This document shows, piece after piece, positions 11,501-22,920 of a stretch of 64,000 nt of DNA. Position 1 is the stretch's first letter, and every line of letters starts with the position of its first letter. Location of the stretch: assembly GCA_014925825.1 (NCBI GenBank), contig JACGCK010000031.1, positions 62,001 to 126,000 on the forward strand, in the 5' to 3' direction. Made by a program: the position numbers and the translations under genes. The notes beneath the pieces are model-generated. The model worked only from the letters and a program-made list of their open reading frames with translations. It searched no databases and was not told the DNA's origin. The DNA is from Pholiota molesta (Eukaryota; Basidiomycota; Agaricomycetes; Agaricales; Strophariaceae).

Positions 11501-12434
11501 TCATACGGAGAGCTTGGTCGGGTTGTTCACTTGCATCTTCGCGAAGAGATCTCAAAGAGGCTTGTGTGATGATGTATCGATTACGACGGTGAAGCGGGGG
11601 ATGGGTGGAAGATATGGCAATAAGGTGCCGCTCATCATCCAAATTGTACTTCGTGTCACGCTACTTAAATATCTCTTCTAGGGTGGGATTGTCGCGCGTT
11701 TTGTCGTTGGTGATTCTTCGATCTGCTTTCTCAATTGCCATCTTGCAGCCGGGCAGAGCGCTGTTCGCCAAAGAAATGCGGATATAGCTAGTATGCTGGA
11801 AGATAAAGCGCTGTTCGCCCCCACTGATCACCCTCTTGCATATGTTGGAGGAGGAGATGGATCGATGGTGCTCGATCACGAATTCGTCATCGTAAGAAAA
11901 TTCTCTTGAAACGCTTACATGATCTTTGCTAATCTGTCTGTCTCTTCTCAGATTAACGGCGATCTTAATTATCGGATTGACCATCGACGAGATGCTATCA
12001 TCGCCGCTGTTAAAGCAGGAGATCTCGCCAGTCTCCTACCGCACGATCAGCTTCTCCGCGAGATTAAATTTAATCGCGGGTGCAGGTTACGTGGATTTGC
12101 AGAAGGCCCTCTGACGTTCCCCCCAACGTACAAGTACGACCCTCGCTCGAACGAATATGATACATCAGAAAAGCACCGCCCGCCGGCGTGGTGCGATCGT
12201 ATCCTGTGGCGGTCGCGGGTACCCAATCGCGTCCGCCAGCTGCACTATCGACGCTACGAGGCGAATGTGTCTGACCACCGACCGATTTCTGGTGCGTTTG
12301 CTATTACGTTCAAGACGTTTGATATGGCGACGCGCGAGAAGGTGCGGGCGGCGCTCGAGGCGGAGTGGACTGAGGTGCAGGAGCAGTTGTTGGAGGAGCT
12401 GAATACGTTCTATATCGAGCAAGCGCTCATCTGA
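8586..12434 (+). CDS. Beta-propeller/inositol polyphosphate 5-phosphatase
   Basis: Six exons from ATG 8586 to TGA 12432-12434. Introns are at 9002-9047, 9258-9303, 11079-11133, 11625-11681 and 11892-11951. The first third is Pro/Ser-rich and likely disordered (runs such as PPPPPPPPRG, and PPPLPSRAQ-like motifs that could bind SH3 domains). A WD40-like propeller follows (about 10,050-11,070; e.g. TVYVGHEEGFISIWDLD). Then comes a DNase I-like IPPc catalytic domain: VVSWNCDSARPD, FAFQEVIDLE, GGRYGNKGGI, INGDLNYRID, PPAWCDRILW and SDHRPISG. These cover the metal-binding and catalytic motifs of 5-phosphatases, which remove the 5-phosphate of phosphoinositides such as PI(4,5)P2. The WD40-IPPc order matches the plant FRA3/5PTase12-14 type. 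Exons 2 and 3 begin with duplicated sequence (see findings). Confidence 0.92.
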
Positions 12435-12961
12435 ATCTTTTCTTCTTACCTTCTCTTCTTCATCTTGGACTTGTAGAGATTCTTCTTTCTTTTGTTCAAT
12501 GATTTTCAGGTTTGCGAAGCGTTCCGCCGGCGGTTTCATTTTGTCCTTACACTATCATTAATTTTTCTTTTCATCACTCCGATCCCAACGCAACCCATTT
12601 GTACCATCATCTTCATCGGACATCCAGCATAGTATGACCTATAGCCAGCCATTATAACATAGTTACAGAGGGACTCTTTTATGTCTTGTACTCTTCTTCT
12701 ACTCTATCCATCCTACATAAGCCATAGCGTAAGATTTAATTGGTCGTCTGTTATCAGGATACGGCCCGTTGAGCTCTTATCGGCCGACGTGGCACTGTAT
12801 GATTTCATTAGATCGAACACTGACCGTGGGAGGAGCGGTAACTACAGAAGTGAAGCCTAAGATTGTTCGCTTCACTATCCGCCACCTACCATTTCAAATG
12901 TACCAGAGCTGAAGCTGACCTTTCTTTCGATCCACCACTACGCGACTCGTTACTCGCTGAA
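12435..12961. other. Intergenic between 5-phosphatase and MFS genes
   Basis: Same-strand spacer of about 530 bp, presumably the 3' UTR of the upstream gene and the promoter of the transporter gene. No other feature seen. Confidence 0.6.
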
Positions 12962-15098
12962 ATGCAGGATCTTCCTCCGATACCGCCCCCTCTTATTAGC
13001 ATACCCCGATTGACGACTCTAATTGCCTCCTTAATCGTCGCATTATGCTCCGGAACCAACTATGTGAGTCGTGTGCGCGCCCTGCTGGGATTTCAGCATG
13101 CTGATTGTAGTCCCAGGTCTACTCAGGTGCGCACCAATGCTCCGAGAATACGCGCACGAACACGAGCGCTGACGGAGGATAACTTGATACAGCGTACTCT
13201 CCGCAGCTGGGCATGCAGTTGGGCATAACCCATACCCAACTCAACATCGTCGCGCTGGCCGGGAACGGTGCGGTTTCTTCATTCCTCGCGTCTAAGCCGT
13301 CAAGTTTATCTACTTGACCGCAGTCGGCGTGTATAGCAGCGGTCCGGTATGGGGCAGGATCGTCGACACCAGGGGGCCGCGAATCCTCCTTGCGTGCTCG
13401 TTCCTCTTCTTGCTTGGGGGGTATTCCGGTATACGGTACCTTTATGATAGGGGCCTCCCGGAAGGCGTTGCGAGCCTGTCGACGATTGCGTTTTGTGGGC
13501 TTGTGCTGTCCAGCTTTCTGACGGGGGCAGGTGGGAATGCGGGGCTAGTCAGCGCTGTTAATTCGACGGCTAAGACGTTCCCAGACAAAGCGGTATGTGT
13601 TGACCGACCTTATCATTGTTTTTTCGACTGTTCATCGGCTTTTGGGGTCGTAGCGCGCGTCGACTACTGGCTTGGTCATTTCTGGATTTGGCCTGTCTGC
13701 GTTCTTCTTTTCGAGCATCTCGCATATCCTCTTCGCCGGAAACACATCCGCGTTCCTCCTAGTGCTCGCTTTGGGCACCTCCGGCCCGATGATAATGGGC
13801 TGGTTCCTCGTTCGGCCTATCCCGCTACCGGCCGAAGTTGGATATGAAGCCGTAGAAGGACTGGAGGATCCGGAAGCGATTACGTCGGCGTTAGCGCCTA
13901 ATCAAGCGCCTCATAGTTCCAGCCATACGAACCTGCTGGATCATGGGTTTGTAGAGCCTCCGCATTCGCGACATATAGAGCGGCAAGACGATGAAGATGG
14001 GTACCCCCAGGCGCGCTCTTCGGAAGTTGAGTTGACGTCTGGGGGTCCAGATGCGTCTGTGCGGATTCGGAGTTTGAGCAGAGGCGCTGCGATTATGCAT
14101 GATACCACTCCCAATGTGTACGGGAAGAAGTTGTGGTGTAGTGCTGATTTTTGGCTGCTCTTCAGCATTCTTTCCATGTGTCAGTGTTTTCCTTTCATTG
14201 CTGTTGCAAATGGCATGAGACTAATGTCACGTTATAGTAAGTGGTACAGGATTGATGTGTAAGTCCAAGACGCAAATTATCGCCTGACGCTTCTGATGAT
14301 ATTACTAGTCATCAACAATGTGGGATCCATGTCGCAGGCGTTATACGCGCACAATAATCCTCATTATGACGAAATCGAAGCGTCCGGATGGCAAGCTACG
14401 CAAGTGTCCGCAATCAGCTTGATGAACTTCAGTGGCCGAATTTTCATTGGTACGAAAAGAAAGTTTCACTATTTCAGGTGCTCATAAATCATTTATAGGT
14501 CTTGTCTCCGACTTTGGGAAGAATAAATATGACATGCCACGATCATACTCTCTTGTTCTCGTTTCCCTCTTCTTTTTCATCTCTCAAGTTGTTGCGTCGA
14601 CGGAGGATCGTATTGAAAACTTATGGGTCGCGAGCGCCTTACTGGGCCTTGCTCATGGAAGCGTGTTCTCCCTCTTCCCCACTGTCTGCCTTGAATGGTT
14701 CGGAATGCGTAAGTCTTTCGGCGAACTCTATCAGAGTACTTCGTGTAACTCATTGTTTTCCAGCCCATTTCTCCGAAAACTGGGGATATTTGTCCATGTC
14801 GCCCATTGTTGCAGGGAACTTATTTTCCCTCGTGTTTGGCCGAAATCTCGATGCACATGACGGCAGTTCCGTCAAATCCTCCGTCATTCGCTCTGCGGTG
14901 GCGGCCGCCCCGCAATGTTTGGAGGGTTTAGAGTGCTATGTCAATACCATTTATCTGACGTCCGGGGCCACGTTCCTGTCTGTGCTGCTGAGTATTTGGG
15001 CTGGATATAGAGATCGAGAGAAGATCGCTGCGTCTCGCTTGCGGAAGCGGTATCTTAGAAGAAGTACGATACAGGACTGGGAACGAGAGGAGTCGTGA
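12962..15098 (+). CDS. MFS transporter, nodulin-like/MCH1 type
   Basis: Starts at ATG 12962 (MQDLPPIPPPLISIPRLTTL) and ends at TGA 15096-15098. The spliced product has about 12 hydrophobic segments in two halves, separated by a hydrophilic loop of about 120 residues (13,840-14,110). Diagnostic stretches are YSPQLGMQLGITHTQLNIV, VGVYSSGPVWGRIVDTRGPR and SGTGLMFINNVGSMSQA, typical of the nodulin-like branch of the major facilitator superfamily (yeast MCH1/YMR155W relatives). The substrate is unknown; yeast Mch proteins do not carry monocarboxylates despite the name. Introns include 13064-13116 and 13127-13192, which isolate a 10-nt micro-exon, plus 13268-13323 and 13591-13653. A second tiny exon of about 21 nt lies at 14,238-14,258. 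Everything splices in phase, so the gene is probably functional. Confidence 0.9.
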
Positions 15099-15287
15099 AC
15101 TTTGGACTATGATATTTTTGTGTAATGTAGCACCCCATTTTAGATTCATAAATTATCAGAGGTGCAGAAGTTATATTGACGTCGCCACCTGCGCCCCTTA
15201 TCGGCAGAGTCCCATGCGGTCGCGAATGAAAAGAGGCCTTGTGCGTGGGAATTTGGGGACCCCGTATTACATAGTTGAACCACGACA

Positions 15288-18200
15288 ATGTCAACGTCCG
15301 AGTTCGCGCCAGCGGACGACGACTCATACATGGACTATGCTGGAGACCGAACCCACCCCACTTCAGAGATCCTGAGCGCGTTGAACAGTCCGATAAAAGA
15401 GGATGAAAATGCCGCCGCGGGATCCTCGACACAGCAAGCACCCGCACCCAGTGAATACGAGGCGCTCATGGCGCAGCTCGCGGAGAGCCCGCACAACCCG
15501 GACGGCTGGCGGCGGCTCATTCGCCTCGCAGAAGACTCGGGCGACATGGGCAAGATCAGCGCAGCGTACGACGCGCTGCTGAAGCAGTACCCGAACAACG
15601 TAGGTCGTGTGGCATCCAGGTGTTTCGCGCGGACCTTGACGCTTTTCCTTCCCCCCCGGTTCAGGCCACCGCGCAGATACAGTACATCAGCCACTTTGTG
15701 AACGATGAGTCGACGTTTGAGCATGCGGAGGAGCTATTCAAGAAGTTTTTGATACGCTCGCCATGTGTTGAGTTGTGGATATTCTATCTGACGTATGTAC
15801 GGTATGTATCTAGGTTTCTTTTTTTCTTCCTTTTTTTCTTCTTCTCTTTGCCATCTGAGCTTTGGTTGCTGATCACGACGGCCATGCTGGATTACATGCA
15901 GGCGGTTAAACGTGTCTGCAGCACAGCGCGACAACGTTCGGATGTCATACGAGTTTGCATTGAACCACGTCGGGCAGGACAAAGACAGTGGGCAAATATG
16001 GAGTGACTATATCCAGTTCCTGAAAAGCGGCGAGGTACGTGCCACATTCCCTCTCATCGCCCATCAACCCATCACCAACACCCTTTCCCTCTCCCACAGG
16101 CGACGACGACATGGGAGCAGCAGCAAAAAATGGACTCTCTGCGCAAGGTCTACCACCGCGCGGTCCAGATCCCGCTCGACAACGTCGAGCGCCTGTGGCA
16201 AGAGCTCGAGGCCTTCGAGACGGGCCTCAACAAGATCACCGCGAAGAAGTTCATGGCGGACCTCTCCCCCGCGCACATGCAGGCGCGCACGGTGCTGCGG
16301 CAGCTCGTGAACCACGTCACGCCGCTCTACGCGCAGACGGGCGGGGGCACGGGCGAGCAGCAGCTGTATCTGCCCGCGCTGCCGCGGTTCGACACCGCGG
16401 AGCGCGCGCTGGTCGGCAAGTGGAAGGCGTATCTGAAGTGGGAGGAGAGCAACCCGCTGGAGATTGAGGAGAAGGACAAGGCGACGCTGATTACGCGGAT
16501 CCAGGGTGTGTATAGAAAGGCGGTAATTCGGATGCGGTATTATACTGAAATCTGGTATGGGCTGCGTCGGTTTCACGCGATTGGGGCGTGGTTTGCTGAT
16601 TTTCGATGCTAGGTTTATGGCCTATACATGGACGAACAGTGTTGGGAAGACGGATGAGGCGATGTCGATTCTCAAAGCCGGCTTAGAGGCTAACCCATCG
16701 AGGTTCGTCTGCGTAGCTATTTTCAATCTCAAGTCCTGATATTGATCTATTTATACATCCAGTTTCCTGCTTACATTTGCGTATGCAGAAGCCCTCGAAA
16801 TCAAAAAAGACTTCGCAGAGGTCCACGCCGTCTATGAAAACTTCCTCAGCATCCTCCGCGCCAACCTCGAGACGCTCAAAAAGCAAACCGCAGACGCAGC
16901 AACCCCCATCAACCCGCCCACCACTAGCAACGGAAACGGAAACGGAAACGGCGCTGGGCAGGCGAACACGACCAGCCTCTCGGCGGGCGAGGTCAGTGCA
17001 CAGTCGTCGTTCTTCTCCCAGTCCGACGACCGGCCGAAGCAGGCGACGGAGCTGCAGAAGCACCGCACGGAGTACGGGCTGGTGTGGATCATGTACATGC
17101 GCTTCGCGATGCGCGCGGAGGGTGTGAAGCCCTCGCGCGCGGTGTTCGGGAAGGCAAGGAAGGATCCGTGGACGCCTTGGGAGGTGTATGAGGCGTCGGG
17201 TGTGTTCTGTTTTTCTTTTTTTCAATGATGTGCTTATTTGTTGGTGGTGTAGCGTTGATGGAGTACCATTGTTCGGATGACAAGGCGGTGGCGAGCCGGA
17301 TCTTTGAGAAGGGTCTGGACACGTATGGGGGCGAGATCGAGTATGTGCTGCGGTACTTGGGCTTCCTCATCTCGATCAATGACGAGAACAGTGCGTATCT
17401 GCTCTTATTTACCGGCGGCCGATCTCATCTCGCTGGATGTTATCATGGATCTTGCTGATGGATTGCGGTATTATCTTAGATGCCCGGGCTTTGTTTGAGC
17501 GCGTCATCTCGAACTTCCCGCCAGAGCGAGCACGTCCACTGTGGGAACGCTGGGCGAGGTATGAGTACCAGTACGGGGATCTGGATGCGGCATTGAAGTT
17601 GGAGAAAAGGATGGCGGAGGTGTATGTTTCGGGTGCGACTTTCCTTCTATCTAGCATCCATGCGCGCAGCTGAACTCTCCTTCGTTTATCAGACCCACCT
17701 ATCAAGCGTCTCGCGCAACGGCACATGTACCTCGGCACCGATGCAATCGCCGACCGGGATCTGGGCTTCGCGATCGCGCGGCGGGGGCACGGCGCAGGCG
17801 GCGGAATAGGGCGCGCGGAGACGTCCACCTCGCTCCTCGTCAGCTCGCAGACGAGCAACGCGCCGCCCGCGGCGTCCCAGGGCAAGCGCGCCGCGTCGCC
17901 CGACTACCCGCGCAAGCGCGATGAAAGCCGGGCGGCGAATATGCTGCAGGGCACAAGCGGCTCCGGCCGCAGTCGCCCGCGCCGCGCGGCGGGGCGGAGA
18001 GGGAGAGGGAGACGAGGTGGGACGGGCCGTCGAGGCGGCGCTTCACGCCCCCGCCGGCGCAGTGGGAGAGGGAGGACAGGGGTGCGGGGGGCGCTGGACG
18101 CGGCGGACGCGAGGCGCTGCCCACGCGCGAGAGGGACGAGGAGAAGCCGCGGCCGGTGCAGCTGCCCGGGGTGCTGTCGTGGTTCATCGGGGAGCTTCCG

Positions 18201-18500
18201 ACGCCTGCGTCGTTTGATGGTGCGTGGTGTTTCTTGTGGCTTTTCCAGTGATCTCGTCTGAATCGTTGTACGTGTAGGCCCTGTGTTCAGGACGGACGAC
18301 CTGATGAATCTGTTCCGCAATGCTGTGATCCCCAGCACGTCTGCAAGACCCAAGTCGCCGCCGCCGCCTCCGCGAAGTAAGTGGTTTTTGTATGCGCATT
18401 TCGAAAAATCAACTGATGAGGTGCAGTTGGTGGACGCCCTCCACCGGACTATGGACCGTATCAGGGCCCGGCGAGCGGACGGGGACGGCGAGGATACTAG
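15288..18500 (+). CDS. RNA14: mRNA 3'-end processing protein Rna14 (CstF-77)
   Basis: ATG 15288 ([20 protein letters not shown]) to TAG 18498-18500, about ten exons. HAT repeats run through most of the protein: [91 protein letters not shown], and [20 protein letters not shown]. This is the Suf/CstF-77 scaffold, which dimerises and bridges Rna15 and the cleavage/polyadenylation factor in the nucleus. The C-terminus contains [20 protein letters not shown], resembling the Rna15-interacting 'monkeytail', and a Pro/Gly-rich end. A NG-repeat (GGAAAC units, about 16,930) sits in a linker. Near 17,935 the frame must shift by one base (AGCC to AGCCC) to reach the conserved C-terminus, so I suspect a single-base deletion there. 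Confidence 0.93.
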
Positions 18501-18529
18501 AGTAGCCTGTGTAGATAGAGAAGCGTAAT

Positions 18530-19269
18530 AGGACCCCCGATTTTTGGGACCAAGGCTAGGCCCCGAGACGGTCAAATTTTAATTTCCTGTTTGTGTCCGT
18601 ACCCATTTGCGAATGAATTGTACGGAATTGGAGGTCCGGCCTCTCAAAGGTCCAAATTTTGTCCAGACACCAGGATTCCGCCTTCCTGAGCTTCTGAAGA
18701 GCAGAATCATTTGATACAGTCAGAAAACGAGTAAGAATCGGCTTATTAGACATGGATCCTAGGACCTATCGCCCAGGTCAACTTGTCAAGGAATCCCATC
18801 AAAAATCTACACATTGGGCACAAAGTATAGCAACAGCATCGGAAGAAAGCACTGCTGGGAATGTTCAGAATACTTCTAGTGTTTGCAATGAGATTTCATG
18901 ATAGAATCCATTAGAATTTAACTGTTCATTACATGGCATTGTTGAGCTGAAATCTAACGTGAGGGGTTTAGACGCCACAAGTGCTTGGAAGTGTGAAAAA
19001 ACCTCACAAATGAATTTCATTGCATTTTCCTACTTTGTAGCTACACAATCCTTGGTCATTCTCTGGATAGCATTACATACGAAGTCACTAGAATGTATAT
19101 AATAGTTGTAGCTACTTTACAAGTCGATTAAAACTCTATAATGATTTTGAATAGTTCTGAGTATGAATTTACGTACTGAAAGCGCATTTTTGCTGATCTG
19201 AGTAATCCTACACTTCCTAAATATTTTTATCGCCAATGCCCGACTATTCTACTTAAAATTCGGGGTCCT
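18530..19269. mobile_element. Putative MITE with AGGACCCC terminal inverted repeats
   Basis: A 740-bp segment bounded by AGGACCCCCGATTTTT (18530 onward) and its near-complement ending at 19269 (AAAATTCGGGGTCCT). The flanks are gcgtaat on the left and gtgtaat on the right, a possible 7-8 bp imperfect target duplication, which would suggest hAT-like mobilisation. No coding capacity. It begins 30 bp after the RNA14 stop, so it probably lies in the 3' UTR, and ends about 65 bp before the next gene. Confidence 0.5.
18853..19015. repeat. Degenerate dispersed repeat, copy 2
   Basis: The counterpart of 8,030-8,195, here lying inside the putative MITE. This suggests the 8.0 kb copy is an older remnant of the same element that has lost its ends. 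Confidence 0.5.
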
Positions 19270-19335
19270 GTGTAATGCGATGTCTATTTTCGAGGGCCAT
19301 GGCCATTTGGCCAGATATGGGCAGTCCGTGTTGAC

Positions 19336-21659
19336 ATGTATTTGTTTGAGCGGTCTCGGCGGCGGTCTCGTCCTGCTCACTCTCGTCGTCCGTGTACCCC
19401 AGGTACAGCCCCAGCATCAGAGACCACTGGTAAGCACCCAGCCACAGCCCCTAACTCGCCGCCTCACATGTCGCCCGACACAGCGCCCACCGCGCGCACC
19501 CGCCGTTCGTCCTCTGCACCCCCCGCCGTCCTCACCCTGACCATGCGCAACAGATGGACTCGTACATCAACCTAACCCCCATTTCTTCCAGCGCCATCGC
19601 CATGGGCCCGGCGCCGACCCGCAATCAGCACAACCAACAACAGCACAACAGCAGATGATGCTGCCAGAGCAGGTGCGTATGCGCATCCATTGCCAGCGCA
19701 GCGGACCCGTGGGACTGATAACGCATCGGCAGGAGATGCAGCGACAAGTCGAAGAGTACAAGCGATCCGTGACGATCATTATATGGTACAAGGTGAGCAG
19801 GACATTCACAGCACCCGTGGACGCGTTACTTACTATTCGTGGTTCGGGTGTGAGTGGCATGGCGAAATCGTCACTTGTCCATGTCCAACGTCGATGCACT
19901 TTGCAAGCTGTCCAGTCGAAAGTTAGTTTATTTTCGAAAATTCGCCTGATTTTAAGTTGACAAAATTTTGCCGATTTTTGCCTTGTCCAAGCCTGTCTGG
20001 TGCGAAATAAAATTTCGGCCACGTGTCCATGTCCACCCCGGCGAACCATTCGAAATAGTAAGTATACTGGTGTGGAGCGTGTCAATTCGCCCATCTTGAT
20101 AGGCCTGATATGCCTGTCTCACTGCACAATTTTAGCGCCTGTGATACTCCCGATAGCTGAACTAATGCGTTTATGCTTTCCCCATAGGCCAATGCAGAGC
20201 CACTGCGGCTGCACCAGTTCCTCCCGACATTCCCGTACTTCCAGCTCTCCAATTTTAGCAATGTCATCGACGACCTCGGGCTCACTCCCTCGTCGTACTT
20301 GGACACCTACATCCCCAACGCACACCAATGGGAGCAGCACACCATCTCCGTTGTGCGTATCGTCGAGACACAACAGCGCCTAATCTACAAGGTCCGCCGC
20401 TCGCTTATGGACAGCCTCGCGGAGACCGACTGTCCCAGCCTGCGCGAGGAGCTCCAGATGCAGGGTCGCAGCATCCACAGCCACAACGGCCGCGGCGGCA
20501 GCGTGTCGCCATCGCTGACTCCCAGACGCTCGCCTCGCCTGCCGCCATGGGCGACGTCGACAGCAAGCTCTCATCGGGCGAGGGCAGCAGCGCGGGCGAC
20601 CACCACACGAAGAACATGCTGAAGCGCACGGCGTCCGGGCCCCGCGAGCCGCGCCACAGCCCGAAAGTGCACGTCTCGGGCGAGTACTATCTCGCGCACG
20701 GCAGCGCGGGCACGATGGTGTCCAGCCCCGGAAACACGGCATCGAGCAGCAACACGCCGACATCGGCCCTCTCCAGCCCAATCTCGCCGCGCAGTCCCAG
20801 CAGGACAGCGTCTACATGTACCAGAACCCGGTGTTCTACGGCGGGAGCGGCGCGGACACCAGCTCGCTGCCGCCGTACCTGCTCGCGCCGCAGGCCGCGG
20901 CGCCGCCGATCCCGTACCACCCGCACCCGCCGCTCAAGCGCTGGCCGAACGACTACACGGTGATGGAGCTCTCGAACGGGTTCCACGCGATGGACCTGCT
21001 GATCTCGCAGAGCCCGCCGGGCGCGTCGATGACGCAGCGCGCGGCGTTCGAGCGCGTGTTCGGGAGCCGCTACGTGAAGAGCACGGTGTGCCGGCACCGC
21101 GCGGTGTGGCGCAAGGCGCCGCGCGGGATCCGCGAGCAGTTCGAGCAGATGGGCACGGACGACAGCGCGTGCTGGGGCGAGTTCGTGCGCCGCGTCGAGG
21201 GCCGCGCGCCGGCGAAGGCGGTCGCGGGCGGCAGCGGCGGGGGCGGCCGCGGGAACAGCGGGGAGGCGAGTGTGCTGGGCGACTATCACGACCAGCAGAC
21301 GCCGTCGGATGGGGACGACGTGCATGTGCAGGAGGCGGTGATGGGCGGGATACACGGCCAGGTCCAAGGTTTGTTGGAGTAGGCTCTATTTTTTTGCGTT
21401 GGGATCATGTCGTGCTGAGATTTTTGGGTTGTTCGTACGTTGTAGTGAGCTCGAGTTCAAATGGAAACGGGATGCAAAATAGTGAGTGCTTTTATTATTC
21501 GGGTCATCCTCGTGATATCGGCGCTTACTCGCTGACGACGATGTTTTTATAGACATGGTGTACGATCCAACACCACATGGGCACCTGTCGAACTCTGGAC
21601 AGCATCCCGGACACAACGCGAACCATACGTCCGGGCACAGCGCCGGCCATTCCGGATAG
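19336..21659 (+). CDS. Transcription factor with GCR1-type DNA-binding domain
   Basis: The N-terminus is Ser/Thr/Pro- and Gln-rich (TARTRRSSSAPP, QQMDSYINLTP, QQMMLPEQ). A helical EMQRQVEEYKRSVTIIIWYK exon and the block HQFLPTFPYFQLSNFSNVID (20,215 on) follow. The hallmark domain lies at about 20,935-21,180: LKRWPNDYTVMELSNGFHAM, AAFERVFGSRYVKSTVCRHR, then VWRKAPRGIREQF. This resembles the fungal GCR1/HOT1 C-terminal DNA-binding domain. After GQVQ two small introns lead to NGNGMQNNMVYDPTPHGHLS and a Gly/His-rich end with TAG 21657-21659. A large intron (about 19,793-20,187) contains a MITE. About four single-base insertions are needed to keep frame (near 19,545, 19,640, 20,520 and 20,800). 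The exact start is uncertain. Confidence 0.7.
19829..20062. mobile_element. Mariner-type MITE in an intron
   Basis: Inverted ends CTTACTATTCGTGGTTCG (left) and CTTACTATTTCGAATGGTTCG (right, as complement) bound about 234 bp. TA dinucleotides lie immediately outside both ends (19827-19828 and 20063-20064), as expected for Tc1/mariner-derived MITEs. It is AT-rich and non-coding, and sits wholly within the large intron of the transcription factor gene. Confidence 0.6.
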
Positions 21660-22200
21660 AAACCCAAAAATACGAACGAACGAACGAACGACTGCTGTGC
21701 GAGTAACCGACTGTACTGTATATGATGCGACTCCAGACAACCTATGCGACTGCAACTATCTGATGACTGATTGACTGACTGACTGGATGCGCTGGATGAC
21801 GGACGGGCCCTCTCTTCTTTCCGCGGGTGGCCGGCGTAGGCTTGCCCCGTCGGAGGGAGGACGACGGGGTTTGTCATGCTTATGGGCCCGGATCCGCCCT
21901 CGCTTGGTTATGTGTGCGGTTTGCTTTAGAGGCCATTTTTGGTTTACGTATTTACATTCTCTCGCTGTTCTCGTTTGGCTTTTGCTGCTCTTCCATTTCG
22001 ATAATGTACCTTAGGCACTGGGTTATTTATGTATGCACACCCCGTTCACTTTTTCGTGCTCGGCCTTTCCGATGCTACCTCTTCGTACATGCTATCTGCA
22101 TCACTCGTCGTTCTACTTGTAAAACTGTACCATTGTATTCGGTATTGCTTCCCTTTCTGTCGTGACGTTCATTGTCCAGCCCGACAGTCTATTCCTCCAT
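21660..22200. other. 3' flank of transcription factor gene
   Basis: Non-coding. Contains short simple repeats (cgaa units at about 21,675-21,690; actg/ttga units at about 21,765-21,785). The stretch from about 22,090 is repeated at about 25,625, marking the duplicated block. Confidence 0.6.
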
Positions 22201-22360
22201 AGATATATTCAATGGGTTGCATGCTTTCGTCTTCGCTGCTCCGCAAAACACACAAGCCTTCAAAATTGGCGAGTGGCCAACAAGAAGCGTGGAGACACAG
22301 GATTTTGACTGGTGCGATGTCAGAAGAAAACCAGCCCTTAGCGGCAGAGCATTCACCCTG
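22201..22360 (-). pseudogene. F-box gene 3' fragment, duplicate copy
   Basis: About 130-160 bp resembling the 3' end of the F-box gene at 25,722-25,900 (tatattcaa.gggttgcatg, cgtcttcgctgctcc, gtggccaac.agaagcgt, gactggtgcgatgtc). The frame is not preserved and the rest of the gene is absent. It is a remnant in the first of the two tandem duplicated units. Confidence 0.65.
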
Positions 22361-22877
22361 ACTTCACCTCAACTTTGCTCAACCTGGACCTACCTGGACT
22401 CCACCGATATCATGCAAACAAAACGTCGTCCGTCCACCATGACTCTGACTCCCGTACTGAATATGCCAACAACGTTACTTCTAGTATATGGTGCACCGGC
22501 ATTCTCAGTAAATGACCCCGTTAACGATTCCAGTCCTATGCTCTAACGAACCTTCTCAGCTGAACACGACTAAAGCTCAAGACTGCGCTAGCACTTCAAT
22601 GGTTATCTATCTTCCTTGCGATCACCGTATCTCGAACGCAGTAGAATATGGATCAACTTCGAGTGAATGAAATTGGGTGGACTGGTGGCCGGAGTCAATA
22701 TGCTATTCAAGGAGCGGTAAGATTCCATAGTTGACTATTTCTGAAAATTTGGACACGAGATTCATTCCAAGTGAAAAAGAAGTCCTTTTCGTGCACGAAA
22801 GCTCTCAAATTATTCCCATAATACCGACCAACGCCTATTAACTTGCTCTCCGAAATAGATTTCAAGCAGCAAGCCAT

Positions 22878-22885
22878 TATAAAAG
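22878..22885 (+). promoter_or_regulatory. TATA box upstream of P450 copy B
   Basis: TATAAAAG, 36 bp before the first in-frame ATG (22921). Its position and match are good for a core promoter. No other element is assigned. Confidence 0.5.
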
Positions 22886-22920
22886 GTTCGTCACGATAAC
22901 CGTTGTTTCATGCCTATCCA

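Noticed and set aside
12863..12961. Upstream extension of the MFS gene
   Set aside because: The frame begins with TTG, not ATG, at 12863; the ATG at 12962 is a better start and precedes the hydrophobic domain.
20687..21367. Minus-strand 226-codon Arg/His-rich ORF
   Set aside because: Mirror of the GC-rich transcription factor exon; composition is typical of antisense frames.
21675..21790. CRISPR-like or regulatory array
   Set aside because: Only short tetranucleotide runs in a eukaryotic 3' flank; no spaced repeats.
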